The position numbers were made by a program, and so were the translations under genes. A model generated the notes under the pieces. The model searched no databases, had not been told where the DNA came from, and was given only the letters and a program-made list of their open reading frames with translations. A DNA stretch of 64,000 nt from G965203045 sp965203045 (GTDB lineage: Bacteria > Pseudomonadota > Gammaproteobacteria > PS1 > Pseudothioglobaceae): contig OZ241850.1 in NCBI GenBank assembly GCA_965203045.1, positions 372,001 through 436,000 of the forward strand, read 5' to 3'. Position 1 is the stretch's first letter, and each line of letters opens with the position of its first letter. Shown one piece after another: positions 23,601 to 29,981 of the stretch.

Positions 23601-25997
23601 CCAGCTAAGAGTATCTACGCTTAAGCGGTAATTGGGGCTAGCAGCTCCTATTAGTGCTAGACCGATATTATAGTTGCCAGCATCAGTTGCAGTTGCCCCA
23701 CTTGTGCTAAGGCTAACATCATCAGTACCCACTATGCCGCTGGTAATGGTTGCGAGCACAGTTCTTATGTTAGTGTTGTAGATAAAGGTTTGTGGACTAG
23801 CAAAGGTTGGGGTTAGAGTTAAAGGCTCTACAATAAAAATTATGCTGTCCTCATTATCACCTCTCATTGCAGTAATTAAAGCACTACCAGCCCCAACAAT
23901 AGTAATTAAGCCAATATTTGGATCACTAAAACTTACAACACTTGTAGCACTAGAAGTCCAAGTTATAGCTATTGTTGTGATATCACTACTAGTAGCACTA
24001 ATAGTAATTGGAGGGTCGTTGTAGCTAGCTGTGCTATCACCGCCGATAATCATTAAGTTAGTGGTAGTAATAGTAAATGCGGCTATGATATTATCTATGC
24101 TAATAGTTGCTGTTTTTGTGGTATTTAGCTGATTGCTAGCTACAATTTGTACCCTAACACTATCACCAATATTAACCACCCCACTTAAATCTGTATAACT
24201 ACCATCGTTAATAGAATAGCGCGCATCACTGCCTTCAATACTAATGGTAAATGTGCTTTGTGGGTCTTGGGTATTGGTAGCAATTGTAATAGCCCCAGAA
24301 GTAATGGTTGCCCCTAAGGCAACATCATTAACTACATCAAAGCTAAATGGAGCCACTAAAACACAACTGCCGTCACTCATAACTCTAATGGTAAAACTTT
24401 GTGAACTTTGAAGTTCGCCGTCGCTAACAATAAGAGCTAAATTATGGATACCAACATCATCGCAACTAGGAGTGCCTGCAAGAATAACATTATTTCTATC
24501 AATTTTACGAATCCTGCTATTATTTTGGTCAGCAATAATAATATTGTCTGAAGCATCAATTGCAATACCAACCGGTCTAAAAAATTTAGCATCACTACTA
24601 AGACCATCAGTAGAGCCAGTGTCACTACCAGCAATAGTGCTCACTATGCCATCTGGGGCAATACTACGAATGCGGTTATTACTATCAGTAACAATAATAT
24701 TACCACCAGCATCAACTGCAACACCCGTTGGGTTATCAAATTTAGCTGTAGCGCTAGCACCATCAGCAAAGCCCTCATCACCACTACCAGCAATAGTGCT
24801 TACTATGCCATCCGAGCTAATGCTACGAATGCGATGATTACCTCTATCAGTAACAATAATATTACCGCTAGTACCAATTGCAGCACTAAATGGATTACTA
24901 AATCTAGCTGTGGCGCTAGCTCCATCAACAAAACTACCATTCCCAAAACCTCTCGGACCCGTACCAGCAATGGTAGTTACTGTGCCGTCTAGAGCAATAC
25001 TACGAATACGATGATTGTTAGTATCGGCAACAATAATATTACCACTAGCATCAGTTACAACACTTGTTGGGGCATTAAATCTAGCTGTGGAGCTAGCGCC
25101 ATCAATAAAGTTAGTTTCACTGCCAGCAATAGTACTTACTATGCCATTTGGAGCAATACTACGAATACGATGATTGTTAGTATCGGCAACAATAATATTA
25201 CCGCTAGCATCAATTGCAACACCGAATGGAAAAGCAAATACAGCTGTGGCGCTGGCGCCATCAGCAAATCCTAAAAAATTAGCTCCAGCAACAGTGCTAA
25301 CTATCCCATCTGGGTCTAATTTACGAATGAGATGATTAAATCTGTCGGCAATAATAATATTACCGCTAGCATCAATTGCAACATCGCTTGGAGAACGAAA
25401 TTTAGCTGTAGAACTAACACCATCATCATCGCCCGTTAAAACATCACCTGCTAAAGTAGTTACAACTACACCAATATCTAACCAACTTGGCAATTCAGTA
25501 TCTGTACTTGGTGCAACGCTAAAGACAAGGTTGCTACTATCATCATCGCTGGCGCTTAATCTATATTGGTATAAACTACCAACTATAACGGTAGTGATTG
25601 GATTACTAGTAAAAACAGGGGTGCTGGGAGCAAGTCTGGTAGTAACACTAAATATTACCGTTGTTGGGCTAGCGCCAGAAACTACGGTTAAGGTAGCAAA
25701 GGTTTGAGTGTTAAACTCACTACTAGATAAAACTTCAATGGTAATAGTCCCCCCTGCAGTAATTGCGCCCTCAGCTTTTGTTGGGGTACTATTGCCTATG
25801 ATATAAGAACCGCCCTCAATGCGAACACTAGCAGTGCTGTCAAAACCGCTAATAGTTGCTATATTAGAAGTAATTAACGTGTTTAGTTGCGCATCTTTTA
25901 TCGCAATAAAGCTAAAGGGGTCTATGTTTGCTGTAATTGGTAATGAACTCAGCAAAAATAAAATAACAGCAGTTAGTCTTGATGATACGGTTTGCAT
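11667..25997 (-). CDS. Giant secreted/surface multidomain protein: NHL propeller, Ig-like domains, three C-type-lectin-like domains, dockerin-like C-terminus
   Basis: This is a 4776-aa protein with a signal peptide at ~1-24 and an Ig-like domain at ~25-115. A putative-Ig domain at ~129-175 and six NHL repeats (~186-505) form one propeller. Ig-like, Big_2 and MBG-type domains with invasin-like segments follow to ~1365. Next are three ~705-aa supermodules, each with Big_2, MBG, cadherin-like and C-type-lectin-like domains (CTLDs at ~1751-1889, ~2457-2602, ~3167-3302). Each CTLD has GGH-Y, GGYL-R-ES, FYLGANDIASEGDWVY, E/Q-PNN and a Cys pair. More Big_2/MBG repeats lead to a dockerin-like end (~4662-4776) with two LDIDG loops and IIRFL/IMRYL helices. 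EPN is the Ca2+/mannose-type motif in classical CTLDs. A glycan-binding adhesin is therefore a reasonable inference. No membrane anchor, autotransporter or sortase signal is seen. Confidence 0.88.
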   Translation of the reverse strand: MQTVSSRLTAVILFLLSSLPITANIDPFSFIAIKDAQLNTLITSNIATISGFDSTASVRIEGGSYIIGNSTPTKAEGAITAGGTITIEVLSSSEFNTQTFATLTVVSGASPTTVIFSVTTRLAPSTPVFTSNPITTVIVGSLYQYRLSASDDDSSNLVFSVAPSTDTELPSWLDIGVVVTTLAGDVLTGDDDGVSSTAKFRSPSDVAIDASGNIIIADRFNHLIRKLDPDGIVSTVAGANFLGFADGASATAVFAFPFGVAIDASGNIIVADTNNHRIRSIAPNGIVSTIAGSETNFIDGASSTARFNAPTSVVTDASGNIIVADTNNHRIRSIALDGTVTTIAGTGPRGFGNGSFVDGASATARFSNPFSAAIGTSGNIIVTDRGNHRIRSISSDGIVSTIAGSGDEGFADGASATAKFDNPTGVAVDAGGNIIVTDSNNRIRSIAPDGIVSTIAGSDTGSTDGLSSDAKFFRPVGIAIDASDNIIIADQNNSRIRKIDRNNVILAGTPSCDDVGIHNLALIVSDGELQSSQSFTIRVMSDGSCVLVAPFSFDVVNDVALGATITSGAITIATNTQDPQSTFTISIEGSDARYSINDGSYTDLSGVVNIGDSVRVQIVASNQLNTTKTATISIDNIIAAFTITTTNLMIIGGDSTASYNDPPITISATSSDITTIAITWTSSATSVVSFSDPNIGLITIVGAGSALITAMRGDNEDSIIFIVEPLTLTPTFASPQTFIYNTNIRTVLATITSGIVGTDDVSLSTSGATATDAGNYNIGLALIGAASPNYRLSVDTLSWSITKANQTGFTIMIGSFLKLEATTTTTASGGQSTGAISFTSSNPTVATITQDGIISAQSLGTTTISATRAGDSNYNDISASTLLEVVLDITPDPFSFTAIINGQLNALITSNIVPITGFDSTLSIHIEGGSYTIGASEPTAAEGVITAGATITVQVLSSNEFDTQTVATLTVGSGASATRAIFSVTTRLDPAITPNSITLTLSATTTIADNTITVTVSASNSSGAIDIAELVATVVLAGAAVSTNGNEITYTPSAAGNETISVISINGIDVSGISGSSATFEVTHGALTRIELEPQNPTFLVNGVDTTGVTITVTLYDANNNLVLTDTAIRFAALGGGGFETKNGRALSGTGTVEVLESEQRTGIVTIVAGAISATTTVTSVEIANIGFVGISNTNTDSPITITISATDSVGDTIDISELEATVVLADASILISSNQITYIPSIIGTETISVTSINGLDVSSIIGSSATFNITRSTLTRIELEPSPQTIIVNYSAIASVTLFGINNNLFLAPTTLTVNIEGPFTISSTTIISSAGRAFIVVEAIAVGVGTLTISINDIFATTTITAVEPLIIIGGDITAIYGDDAISITSQGGNSIQPITWTSSIPTVATIDENSGVVTIIDIGTTTITASRGSSQASISLLVNPRQLGLSVGPTDTLVFNNTNQTIAVSLTNAVEDDINSSAITLTISGDQTAINAGNYQFSVSISGSASPNYIFAPTTITWTIDQAEQSSFAFNPPNSIPPIQTLDLSAFITGASSTADVIYTISLDSGSASINNSTLTAISVGSISISAISPEDVNYLEASITADINIFDISPFTLATSSIILSKNSPNTTRHIVAITDIVADGGVAIQQATLTIDIVRVGDNIFTENPQPVVSFATDSIQTSASLTATPTSAKLYFSIAADATGSASLVITLNKAEDGQDSSKTLIVTVQDSSNTAPIIIILDDDDIRDFSVFGGHVYGITRFTRNYNSHLTAFDSDGGYLARVESAAELAHIRGLLPSGGFYLGANDIASEGDWVYANDGTQFGVDVFSGNGGFVVYPGFLNIFEFGLTDDEPNNFGEGEDCLEVRTNSITDSACSTFFRGVFEFPSGLPAATNLGRFDIPFNTTSPIIIADNLLGFDLDGDDIVWSATDSGAGGSVVITTNTISATATISYQPAPDFYGNITLTVSLNEVVRTDRRTSAVAMINVRSLFPSLVTPTAQVLSVGKPSSLTIINNGEAPSAFSITPALPASLSIVLVSGNFIISGTPIMTQQSTTYTLSASNAAGTGTISFVISINLDPFMIVEGDITVTYGDNISLTTNIPGSTWTSSAPAIASIDPNTGVVSTTGVGSAIITASNDVIRGAGGEGEASITLIVTAREITATIGDTSFMFDNTTRTVATTLNNILASDADDITLIINGTSAAIDVGTYTFIIGIGGSASPNYIISPTTITWTISRGQQTDFIFIPPESIPLTPTLDLSAFIIGALDTADVIYTIGASSGSASISNSILSPISVGSISISAISPGGTNYLETSITADINIVDTLAFTLATHSIILSKNSPNTIRHIVAITDIATDASTTVQGLEFSIARVGDNIFTENPQPVISFATNIIQTDASVTIAPVTATLYFTIAPDATGSAGMVITSVREDGQRSTQTLVVTVKDSNQAPVISAANALEDISVFGGHLYGVISSGSYNTLLNDFDAEGGYLVRVESAAELGHIRALFPGPNDRFYLGANDIASEGDWVYTNDGAQFGVDTDTGAGGFVVYPGFLNIFAFARTSEPNNNDGRGGSENCLEATSNDVVCSGGDVIGAVFEFPSGLPATANLGTVDVPFGPVSAVTIIRLFGFDLDGDDVVWSATDSGAGGNIDIIGITSSIVDISYQLAPDFHGNITLTINLNEVGLTNGASAVMMINVVNPTPALVAPSAQVLLAGEPVELTIVNNGGVPTTFDITPTLPVSLSINEVGGNIVISGTPIIAQQSTTYTLSTSNAVGTNTISFVISINIDPLSIVGGDITAIYGDDAISITSQGGNSTQPITWASSTPTVATIDENSGVVTIIDIGTTTIIASRGSSQASINLLVNPRQLGLSVGPTDTLVFNNTSQTIAVSLTNAVEDDINSGAISLTISGDQTAINAGNYQFSVSISGSASPNYIFSPTTITWTINQAEQSSFAFTLPNFILSTSNLDLSASTTGASSTADVIYTISLGSGSASISNSILSPIGVGSISISAISPEDANYLGASAVAVIHIIDALPPAFTLATTSITLTKNAPNIIRHIVAITDIVADNVIINQQATFSITRAGDDIFTFSPEPVVSFATNSIQTSTSLNATPTSASLYFSIAPDTIGSASLIIILDKANGQDSSKTLIITVQDSNTIPIISIADSRITNFSVFGGHAYVTIGDDNYNNLLNAFDAEGGYLARIESGTELLHIRGLFPGNEDRFYLGANDIASEGDWVYTNDGVQFGVDTNPGAGGFVVYPGFFNIFAFGPSNQPNNVSNADCLNLMSDDIDCNSLLGGVFEFSNGFPATSNLGRVNIPFGTTSPTIIANLLGFDLDGDETVWSATDSGAGGNIDIIGITSSIVDISYQLAPDFHGNITLTINLNEVGLTNGASAVVMINVVNPTPALVAPSAQVLLAGEPVELTIVNNGGVPTTFDITPALPASLSINVVGNIVISGIPIIAQQSTTYTLSTSNAVGTNTISFVISVNVEPLNIVGGDITANYGDDAISITSQGGNPAQPITWASSIPTVATIDENSGVVTIINIGTTTITASRGSSQASISLLVNPRQLGLSVDPNTTLVFNNTNQTIAVSLTNAVESDINSGAISLTISGDQTAINAGNYQFSVSISGSASPNYIFSPTTISWVVAPAEQSELNITSNATRLMVGQTTIATATNDQPQGTLTITSSEAGIATINASTITATNVGITTITITKQVANYNNISASYQLLVIQNTTTPIDAGDDRIATYIPNGILSPQIPTNVQDRVISYAVDPIASDVVTIDSNSGAITIINVGTVNIIASAATTTNYAASTDSYLLTINQATQGTFTITASDTLTFGTTSAIVIVEPGSGDGTITYAASPSGIIIIDTNGIISTTGVGEAIITATRDGGRNYLNTSATHSLIVERADQANFVISGSSTLANAQTSFATATGGSGTGAIVFSSSNPDIATITQDGIINAQSLGTTTISATKSGGDNYHDISDSYLLTITNTTPTVANLIPNQIASLGNLFTFPIPANTFNDANGDTLTISISALPDGIMFDSTNISITGTPVTVGVSDITVTADDGNGAMVSTSFSLTVSGDFIIVGSNLRNVVYGAASQNIIAQGGVSPAGAVTFASSTPSVANFGDTNIGELTISSAGTAIITATRDGTGEQASISIIVSPRTITPTFASPQTFIYNTNIRTVLATITNGIVGTDDVSLSISGTATATDVGNYNIDLTLTGAASRNYRLSTTTLSWSIIKADQSQFSLGADTTIIFGESLSRPATGVSATVASSYGSSDPDVATVDINGNITTTGIGSTIISTTNTGDNNYNSAADSYTLNVAPLTLTIAIGSTTTIYTGAAITITTTITNLVSGYEQVSLTINGDQTATNAGDYSFDISAIEGSDSPNYILIPTTISWVVAPARQSELDITGNATRLMVGQTTTATATNDQPQGTLTIISSEAGIATINGSTITATNVGITTITITKQVANHNNISASYQLVVIQNTTAAIDAGDNRTATYVPSGTLSAQVPTNTRGRVISYAVDPIASDVATININTGAITITNAGTVNIIVSAAATTNYATSTDSYLLTINQANQGSFTITTSATLIFGATSAIVVVDPGSGEGTITYAASPSGIITIDVNGIISAIGVGEATITATKAGGRNYNDISTSASLEVVTDFNLDIDGDSNRLTTTDGILIIRFLTGSTDTIDTTDATTTDAQRNAQQILKFLQRGYDSLDIDGNGAIEANSDGMLIMRYLADQENLNVGDLVGNSPTRSGAEAISNYLESIYQ
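15500..21900 (-). repeat. Three tandem ~2.1-kb supermodules each with a C-type-lectin-like domain
   Basis: The lectin-like domain starts recur near 20745, 18626 and 16497, a spacing of ~2.12 kb. The flanking Big_2, MBG and cadherin-like segments repeat in the same order. Stretches such as the QLGLSVGPTDTLVFNNT segment are almost unchanged between copies. Confidence 0.8.
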
Positions 25998-26124
25998 AAC
26001 TCTATGTTATACCATAACCTTTTAAAAATATAACTATGAGATAGCTTAAAAAATGTTATTTTGGTAATTTATACTACCATCTTTAGTAGTGGTAATTACC
26101 ACTATTTTTGAACTCATAGTTCTT

Positions 26125-26152
26125 ATAATACCAGAAGCTTCATTAATGTCAA
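26125..26152 (-). promoter_or_regulatory. Sigma-70-type promoter of the right giant gene
   Basis: Minus strand: TTGACA at 26152-26147, a 16-bp spacer with palindrome GAAGCTTC, then TATTAT at 26130-26125 preceded by TGG (extended -10). It closely matches the promoter of the paralogue. The palindrome lies within the polymerase footprint and could be an operator. Confidence 0.6.
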
Positions 26153-26174
26153 TGAGATAAAGAAAATTTTGCTT

Positions 26175-26199
26175 GTATACTACACTTTTTTTAGTATAC
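26175..26199. promoter_or_regulatory. Inverted repeat upstream of giant-gene promoter
   Basis: Perfect 7-bp arms GTATACT and AGTATAC are separated by 11 nt, about 23 bp upstream of the -35 box. The left paralogue lacks an obvious equivalent. It may be a regulator site; no function can be assigned. Confidence 0.3.
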
Positions 26200-26279
26200 G
26201 ATAAAATACAAATTAAAATCTTCGTTGTTTAGTAAAAATTTATTTACATATTAGCTATACTACATATCCTATTTAAAAG

Positions 26280-26318
26280 ATTCAAGGCTTGCATTAAAAA
26301 AATTAAATTGCCTTGAAT
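26280..26318 (-). terminator. Candidate intrinsic terminator of the small heat-shock gene
   Basis: Perfect 9-bp arms ATTCAAGGC and GCCTTGAAT begin 7 nt past the stop codon of the sHSP gene. The AT-rich loop is 21 nt, and CTTTT follows on the minus strand. The long loop and short U-run make it a weak candidate. Confidence 0.45.
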
Positions 26319-26324
26319 TATATG

Positions 26325-26816
26325 TTAGAGAATTTTTATTTTTCTTGCCTTAGGCGTGGTGATTTTTAGTCTGGGGATGGTAATTTTTAACACGCTGTGC
26401 TCAAAGCCCGCGCTGATGTTTGCAACATCGGCATCATCGGGCAGAGTAAAGCTCCTAGCAAACGCACTAGAATGATAGGAATGATAACGTCTCTGTTGGT
26501 TGCCAGTTTTACGTTCGGTTTTGTTTTGAGAAATAATGCTTAGCCTATGTCGATTAACCTCAATATCAACATCATCTTTGTTTAAATCACCTAAATTGAT
26601 TTGGATAATATAGGCGTTGATTTTATTGTCAATATACTGCCAAGTATTGGACGAATGGTTAAAACCAACTCGCTTATTAATGCTATTATCTATTCCATTT
26701 AGGTAATGGTCAAAATGATTAAAAATACGGTTTAAATCCTGATTAAAAAAGTAATGACCAGAAGCACTAACATAACCAGTCGCTACTAATAAAACAGTCA
26801 TAAATACTGCCTTCAT
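26325..26816 (-). CDS. Exported small heat-shock protein (Hsp20/alpha-crystallin family)
   Basis: Start chosen at the ATG at 26816, because the longer frame to 26867 would run through the promoter. The 163-aa product opens with a signal peptide (MKAVFMTVLLVATGYVSASG), so it probably acts in the periplasm or outer membrane. The alpha-crystallin domain is visible from about residue 62: INLGDLNKDDVDIEV, LSIISQ, then FARSFTLPDDAD, ISAGFEHSVLKITIP. The C-terminus carries an I-x-I-type tail (KIKIL). Members of this family hold unfolding proteins and are normally cytosolic. The gene is alone, downstream of an AddB-like gene on the same strand, with its own consensus promoter and a terminator-like hairpin. 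Confidence 0.8.
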   Translation of the reverse strand: MKAVFMTVLLVATGYVSASGHYFFNQDLNRIFNHFDHYLNGIDNSINKRVGFNHSSNTWQYIDNKINAYIIQINLGDLNKDDVDIEVNRHRLSIISQNKTERKTGNQQRRYHSYHSSAFARSFTLPDDADVANISAGFEHSVLKITIPRLKITTPKARKIKIL

Positions 26817-26838
26817 TATCGCTCTGTAAAAGCAGCAA

Positions 26839-26867
26839 ATTATAATAGACTGCCCACTAAATGTCAA
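26839..26867 (-). promoter_or_regulatory. Perfect consensus sigma-70 promoter of the sHSP gene
   Basis: Minus strand: TTGACA (26867-26862), exactly 17 bp, TATAAT (26844-26839). Predicted transcription starts ~16 nt before the ATG at 26816. No sigma-32-like elements are seen, so strong housekeeping expression is expected rather than heat-shock control. Confidence 0.8.
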
Positions 26868-26897
26868 TACACTATTAACAGCTAAAGTATTAAAAAA

Positions 26898-29399
26898 TTA
26901 CAAATCATGGAGTTTGCGGCATAAACTATCTAAATTACAATAATCACAAGCACCTTTTTGGGGTATTACCGCTGCTTTACCATTTTGAAAATCACGACTA
27001 GTTTCATCAAGGCTTATTTGCCAGTGATTTTTGAGAATTGCAAATTGCTCACTATTACTATTTTTACCTAATTGCTCAGTCATAATATTATTTTTACTGC
27101 AACCAATATAATTGGTTTTAGCACTGGTTAATTGCACAAAAACTAGAGCATCAATAGGATTATTAAGCGCATAAATTGGCAGTTGCGATTCTTTGATATT
27201 AACAGCTGTACCATTTTTCCAGCCAATATCTTTAAGTGTTAAGTCTTTTTTAGTTTTATAATCAAACATAAGTAAATTACCATTTTGGTCTTGGTCTAGG
27301 CGGTCTATAAATACTTCAAATGTCAAACCATCAATATTAACTTTTTGGCGCTTTTCAGTTGCTAAAATCTTAAATGGTTGTCTTTGTTGTTCGCGCTGCA
27401 AAAAATCCACTATTACAGGTAAGGTTCGTGAAAATTCTAATTGCCAAAAAATGCTATTATCAGGCAAGCAACTATTAAGGTGAGATTTTACTAACATGGT
27501 TAAATCACCTACTTTTAATAATTCTTCTTGATTTGGTATTGCCCGATAGATACTTTGTAAAACGCGATGAATAAAAACGCCTTTTTGCATTGAACTTAAG
27601 CCTAAAACCTGATCTTCAATGGTAGTAATTTTTAACCGCTGCCCAAAACCTCTAAAAGAGCATTGAGACTGATATTGTAAAGTTTTTACCCCTTGTGTAA
27701 TATCTAGATTATCCAAACTTGACGCATAATTATCAGTGACTGTAATTAGGGCTTTGGGCTCTTTTATTGCCACAGGTTGATTAATTACATCGCTAAATTT
27801 AATAAAAGGGGTTGGTAGACGTTGTTGTTTGTCGTTTAGTTTGGCATAACTACAAAAAAACTTATCCGCTATTTTTGATAAATATTGATAGACGCCACTT
27901 GCCTCATTGCTTAACCGAGAATAGCTGCTATTCGGCAAGAAAAATTTAGCAGCAATTTGAGAGTCAATAAAACGATAATTTTTAATTATTCCGGGTAAAA
28001 AATTACTATCTGCACCCATCAACCAAATTTGGTCAAAAAACAGGCCTTGCGCTTCTAACGCACCAATAATATGAATGTTAGGCTGATTTTTAAGTTTGGG
28101 CTGGAAAATCGTCTGTTGTAATAAGTCAAACCAGTGGTTAAGCGCTACTATCATACTAACGTTTATAGTTAGCTGGTCTAGACTATTAAAATTTAGCTGA
28201 GCCTGTTGATACTTATTAAAACACTGGTATTCAACACTAGATAGATGCAAATCAGATATCCAACTAAAACTAACTAAAATATCAATAAATAGTGTCATCC
28301 ACTGGCTATAACTTTGGTATTTATCAAAATTATTGAATTTAGCCTCCAAAGCACTGATTGCTTGATATAAACGTGGGCATTCCTTGGGCAACATTGTTAA
28401 AAAATCTCTCACTTTAAACTCATTGCTTAGTTTAGGCAAAGTATTAACAACAAAATGGTGACGATAATAATACTCATCACTACCAGTGGTAATTATAAAG
28501 GGCGACAGTAGTATTTCAGCACATAAGTCTTTACTAAGCACATCCCTATAAAAATCATAACTAAACTGCAATACATTCATAGCGCTTTTTACCAGTGGAT
28601 AGTCAGATAACGACCTGCCTAGCGATAGATTGTAACACTTATCAACTTGTGCCTTAAATTGATTATGATATCCGAACGCCTTATCTAAACGCCAAATAAT
28701 TTGGGGACGTAATTTAGATAACTCTGGGACAACAACTGCAATTTTTTGTTGCGGATTTTGAGTACTTTGCGCCACTAAATAAGCACTAATTGCATCTAAT
28801 TCTTCATCTACTGTGGCAAAAGCCAATGCTTGATGTACATTAATAGTTTTACGCACCAACTTATAAGGCTTAATGTTATGTTTTTTAAATAAGATTTGTT
28901 GTTGGGTGGTTAAAATATTAAAACCATAATAATAAGTATTATCAATAGTGGTTTTACCGACAATTAGTTGCTCGGCTAAATCAAACTCATCGCAGTATTG
29001 ATGTTTATCCAAATAAGCGCGATAAGCATTTATGACATCTAGTAAAACTTGACCTTTATCATTAAAATATTGGTCAAACTCACTAAGAGGAATATTAAAT
29101 TGTCTAACCAGTGCATATTCTCCTTGACATGTTTGGGCTAATTGCTTGTGGATTAAATTTATGCTGAATTCACCGATAGCAAACTTGTTGTAAATTAAAT
29201 TGCTAAAAATAATAAATTGTTGATAATCACTAACTACCAATGTTGCATCTATAGGCTTACTAGTCAATAAAAATTGTTGATAATTAACAATGCGCGGTGT
29301 TATTTTCCTAGGATAATTTCTCAGATAATAAGCGCTTAATGCTAACACTTGACGTTTGTTGGCGGTAATAATAGTATCTTGTGCGCTTAATTGTTGCAT
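26898..29399 (-). CDS. AddB-like DNA-repair nuclease with Fe-S cluster motif (PD-(D/E)XK superfamily)
   Basis: The 833-aa protein resembles the 'probable DNA repair protein' family related to AddB/RecC-type helicase-nuclease subunits. The N-terminal two thirds look like an inactivated helicase-like region. The C-terminal nuclease shows a IDRLD motif (~696), FDYKTKK (~712) and ESQLPIYAL (~740). One Cys before the domain (SQCSFRGF, ~578) and three at the end (CDYC and LCRKL, ~817-826) fit the 4Fe-4S staple of AddB nucleases. Such proteins process DNA ends with an UvrD-like partner, which is not in the window. The gene is divergent from hslV, with only 36 bp between start codons. Confidence 0.75.
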   Translation of the reverse strand: MQQLSAQDTIITANKRQVLALSAYYLRNYPRKITPRIVNYQQFLLTSKPIDATLVVSDYQQFIIFSNLIYNKFAIGEFSINLIHKQLAQTCQGEYALVRQFNIPLSEFDQYFNDKGQVLLDVINAYRAYLDKHQYCDEFDLAEQLIVGKTTIDNTYYYGFNILTTQQQILFKKHNIKPYKLVRKTINVHQALAFATVDEELDAISAYLVAQSTQNPQQKIAVVVPELSKLRPQIIWRLDKAFGYHNQFKAQVDKCYNLSLGRSLSDYPLVKSAMNVLQFSYDFYRDVLSKDLCAEILLSPFIITTGSDEYYYRHHFVVNTLPKLSNEFKVRDFLTMLPKECPRLYQAISALEAKFNNFDKYQSYSQWMTLFIDILVSFSWISDLHLSSVEYQCFNKYQQAQLNFNSLDQLTINVSMIVALNHWFDLLQQTIFQPKLKNQPNIHIIGALEAQGLFFDQIWLMGADSNFLPGIIKNYRFIDSQIAAKFFLPNSSYSRLSNEASGVYQYLSKIADKFFCSYAKLNDKQQRLPTPFIKFSDVINQPVAIKEPKALITVTDNYASSLDNLDITQGVKTLQYQSQCSFRGFGQRLKITTIEDQVLGLSSMQKGVFIHRVLQSIYRAIPNQEELLKVGDLTMLVKSHLNSCLPDNSIFWQLEFSRTLPVIVDFLQREQQRQPFKILATEKRQKVNIDGLTFEVFIDRLDQDQNGNLLMFDYKTKKDLTLKDIGWKNGTAVNIKESQLPIYALNNPIDALVFVQLTSAKTNYIGCSKNNIMTEQLGKNSNSEQFAILKNHWQISLDETSRDFQNGKAAVIPQKGACDYCNLDSLCRKLHDL

Positions 29400-29435
29400 T
29401 TATGTATAATAATGTGCTTTTAAAAATAAATTTTT

Positions 29436-29969
29436 ATGAGGCAGTTTGACGGCACTACCATTTTATCAGTTCGACGAAACAGTGAAGTTGTTATTGGTGG
29501 CGATGGCCAAGTATCACTAGGTAATACCATTATGAAAGGTAATGCCAAAAAGGTCCGCCCACTTTATAATGATAAAGTGTTAGCGGGTTTTGCTGGTGGT
29601 ACTGCCGATGCTTTTACTTTGTTTGAACGTTTTGAGGGTAAATTAGAAAGTTTTGACGGACAGTTAGTGCGTGCCGCTGTGGAGATGGCGAAAGAATGGC
29701 GCACCGATAAAGCTCTACGCCAATTGGAAGCCTTGTTATTAGTAGCCGATAAGAAAACCTCATTAATGGTAAGTGGTAATGGTGATGTAATTGAACCAGA
29801 ATTACCAGTAATGGCAATTGGTTCAGGTGGTCATTTTGCAGAATCTGCCGCTAGGGCTTTATACGACAATACCAATTTAAGCGCCAAAGAAATCGTTGAA
29901 AAAAGCTTAAGTATCGCTGCTGATATTTGCGTCTATACTAATCACAACTTTACTATTAAAACACTTTAA
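29436..29969 (+). CDS. hslV: ATP-dependent protease proteolytic subunit HslV
   Basis: The 177-aa product is full length and matches HslV throughout: TTILSVRR at the N-terminus with a short 6-residue propeptide (catalytic Thr7 after processing), GGDGQVSLGNT, VLAGFAGGTADAFTLFERFE, AIGSGG, and the end AADICVYTNHNFTIKTL. HslV forms the chambered threonine protease that the HslU ATPase feeds. hslU normally follows directly, but here a convergent murG ends only 12 bp downstream. A TATAAT at 29405-29410 is the likely -10; no good -35 or Shine-Dalgarno is visible. Confidence 0.95.
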   Translation: MRQFDGTTILSVRRNSEVVIGGDGQVSLGNTIMKGNAKKVRPLYNDKVLAGFAGGTADAFTLFERFEGKLESFDGQLVRAAVEMAKEWRTDKALRQLEALLLVADKKTSLMVSGNGDVIEPELPVMAIGSGGHFAESAARALYDNTNLSAKEIVEKSLSIAADICVYTNHNFTIKTL

Positions 29970-29981
29970 TAGCTGGGCTGT

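Larger units (their letters stand above)
25998..26324. other. Intergenic region upstream of the right giant gene
   Basis: This 327-bp AT-rich gap holds a ~120-nt leader, the promoter at 26125-26152, an inverted repeat GTATACT/AGTATAC (26175-26181 and 26193-26199, 11-nt loop) just upstream of the -35 box, and the terminator-like hairpin of the sHSP gene (26280-26318). The leader and promoter, 25998-26152, resemble 11266-11423 upstream of the paralogue, including a shared ACCAAAATA-CATTTTTTAA block and a small CTATCT-ATAG stem. So the duplication included the 5' region. Confidence 0.6.

Noticed and set aside
12565..25274. Plus-strand open frames opposite the 4776-aa gene
   Set aside because: Antisense shadows of a continuous minus-strand domain-rich protein.
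26817..26867. Longer N-terminus for the small heat-shock protein
   Set aside because: It would start inside the -35 box and run through the -10 box of a perfect promoter; the signal peptide starts at 26816.
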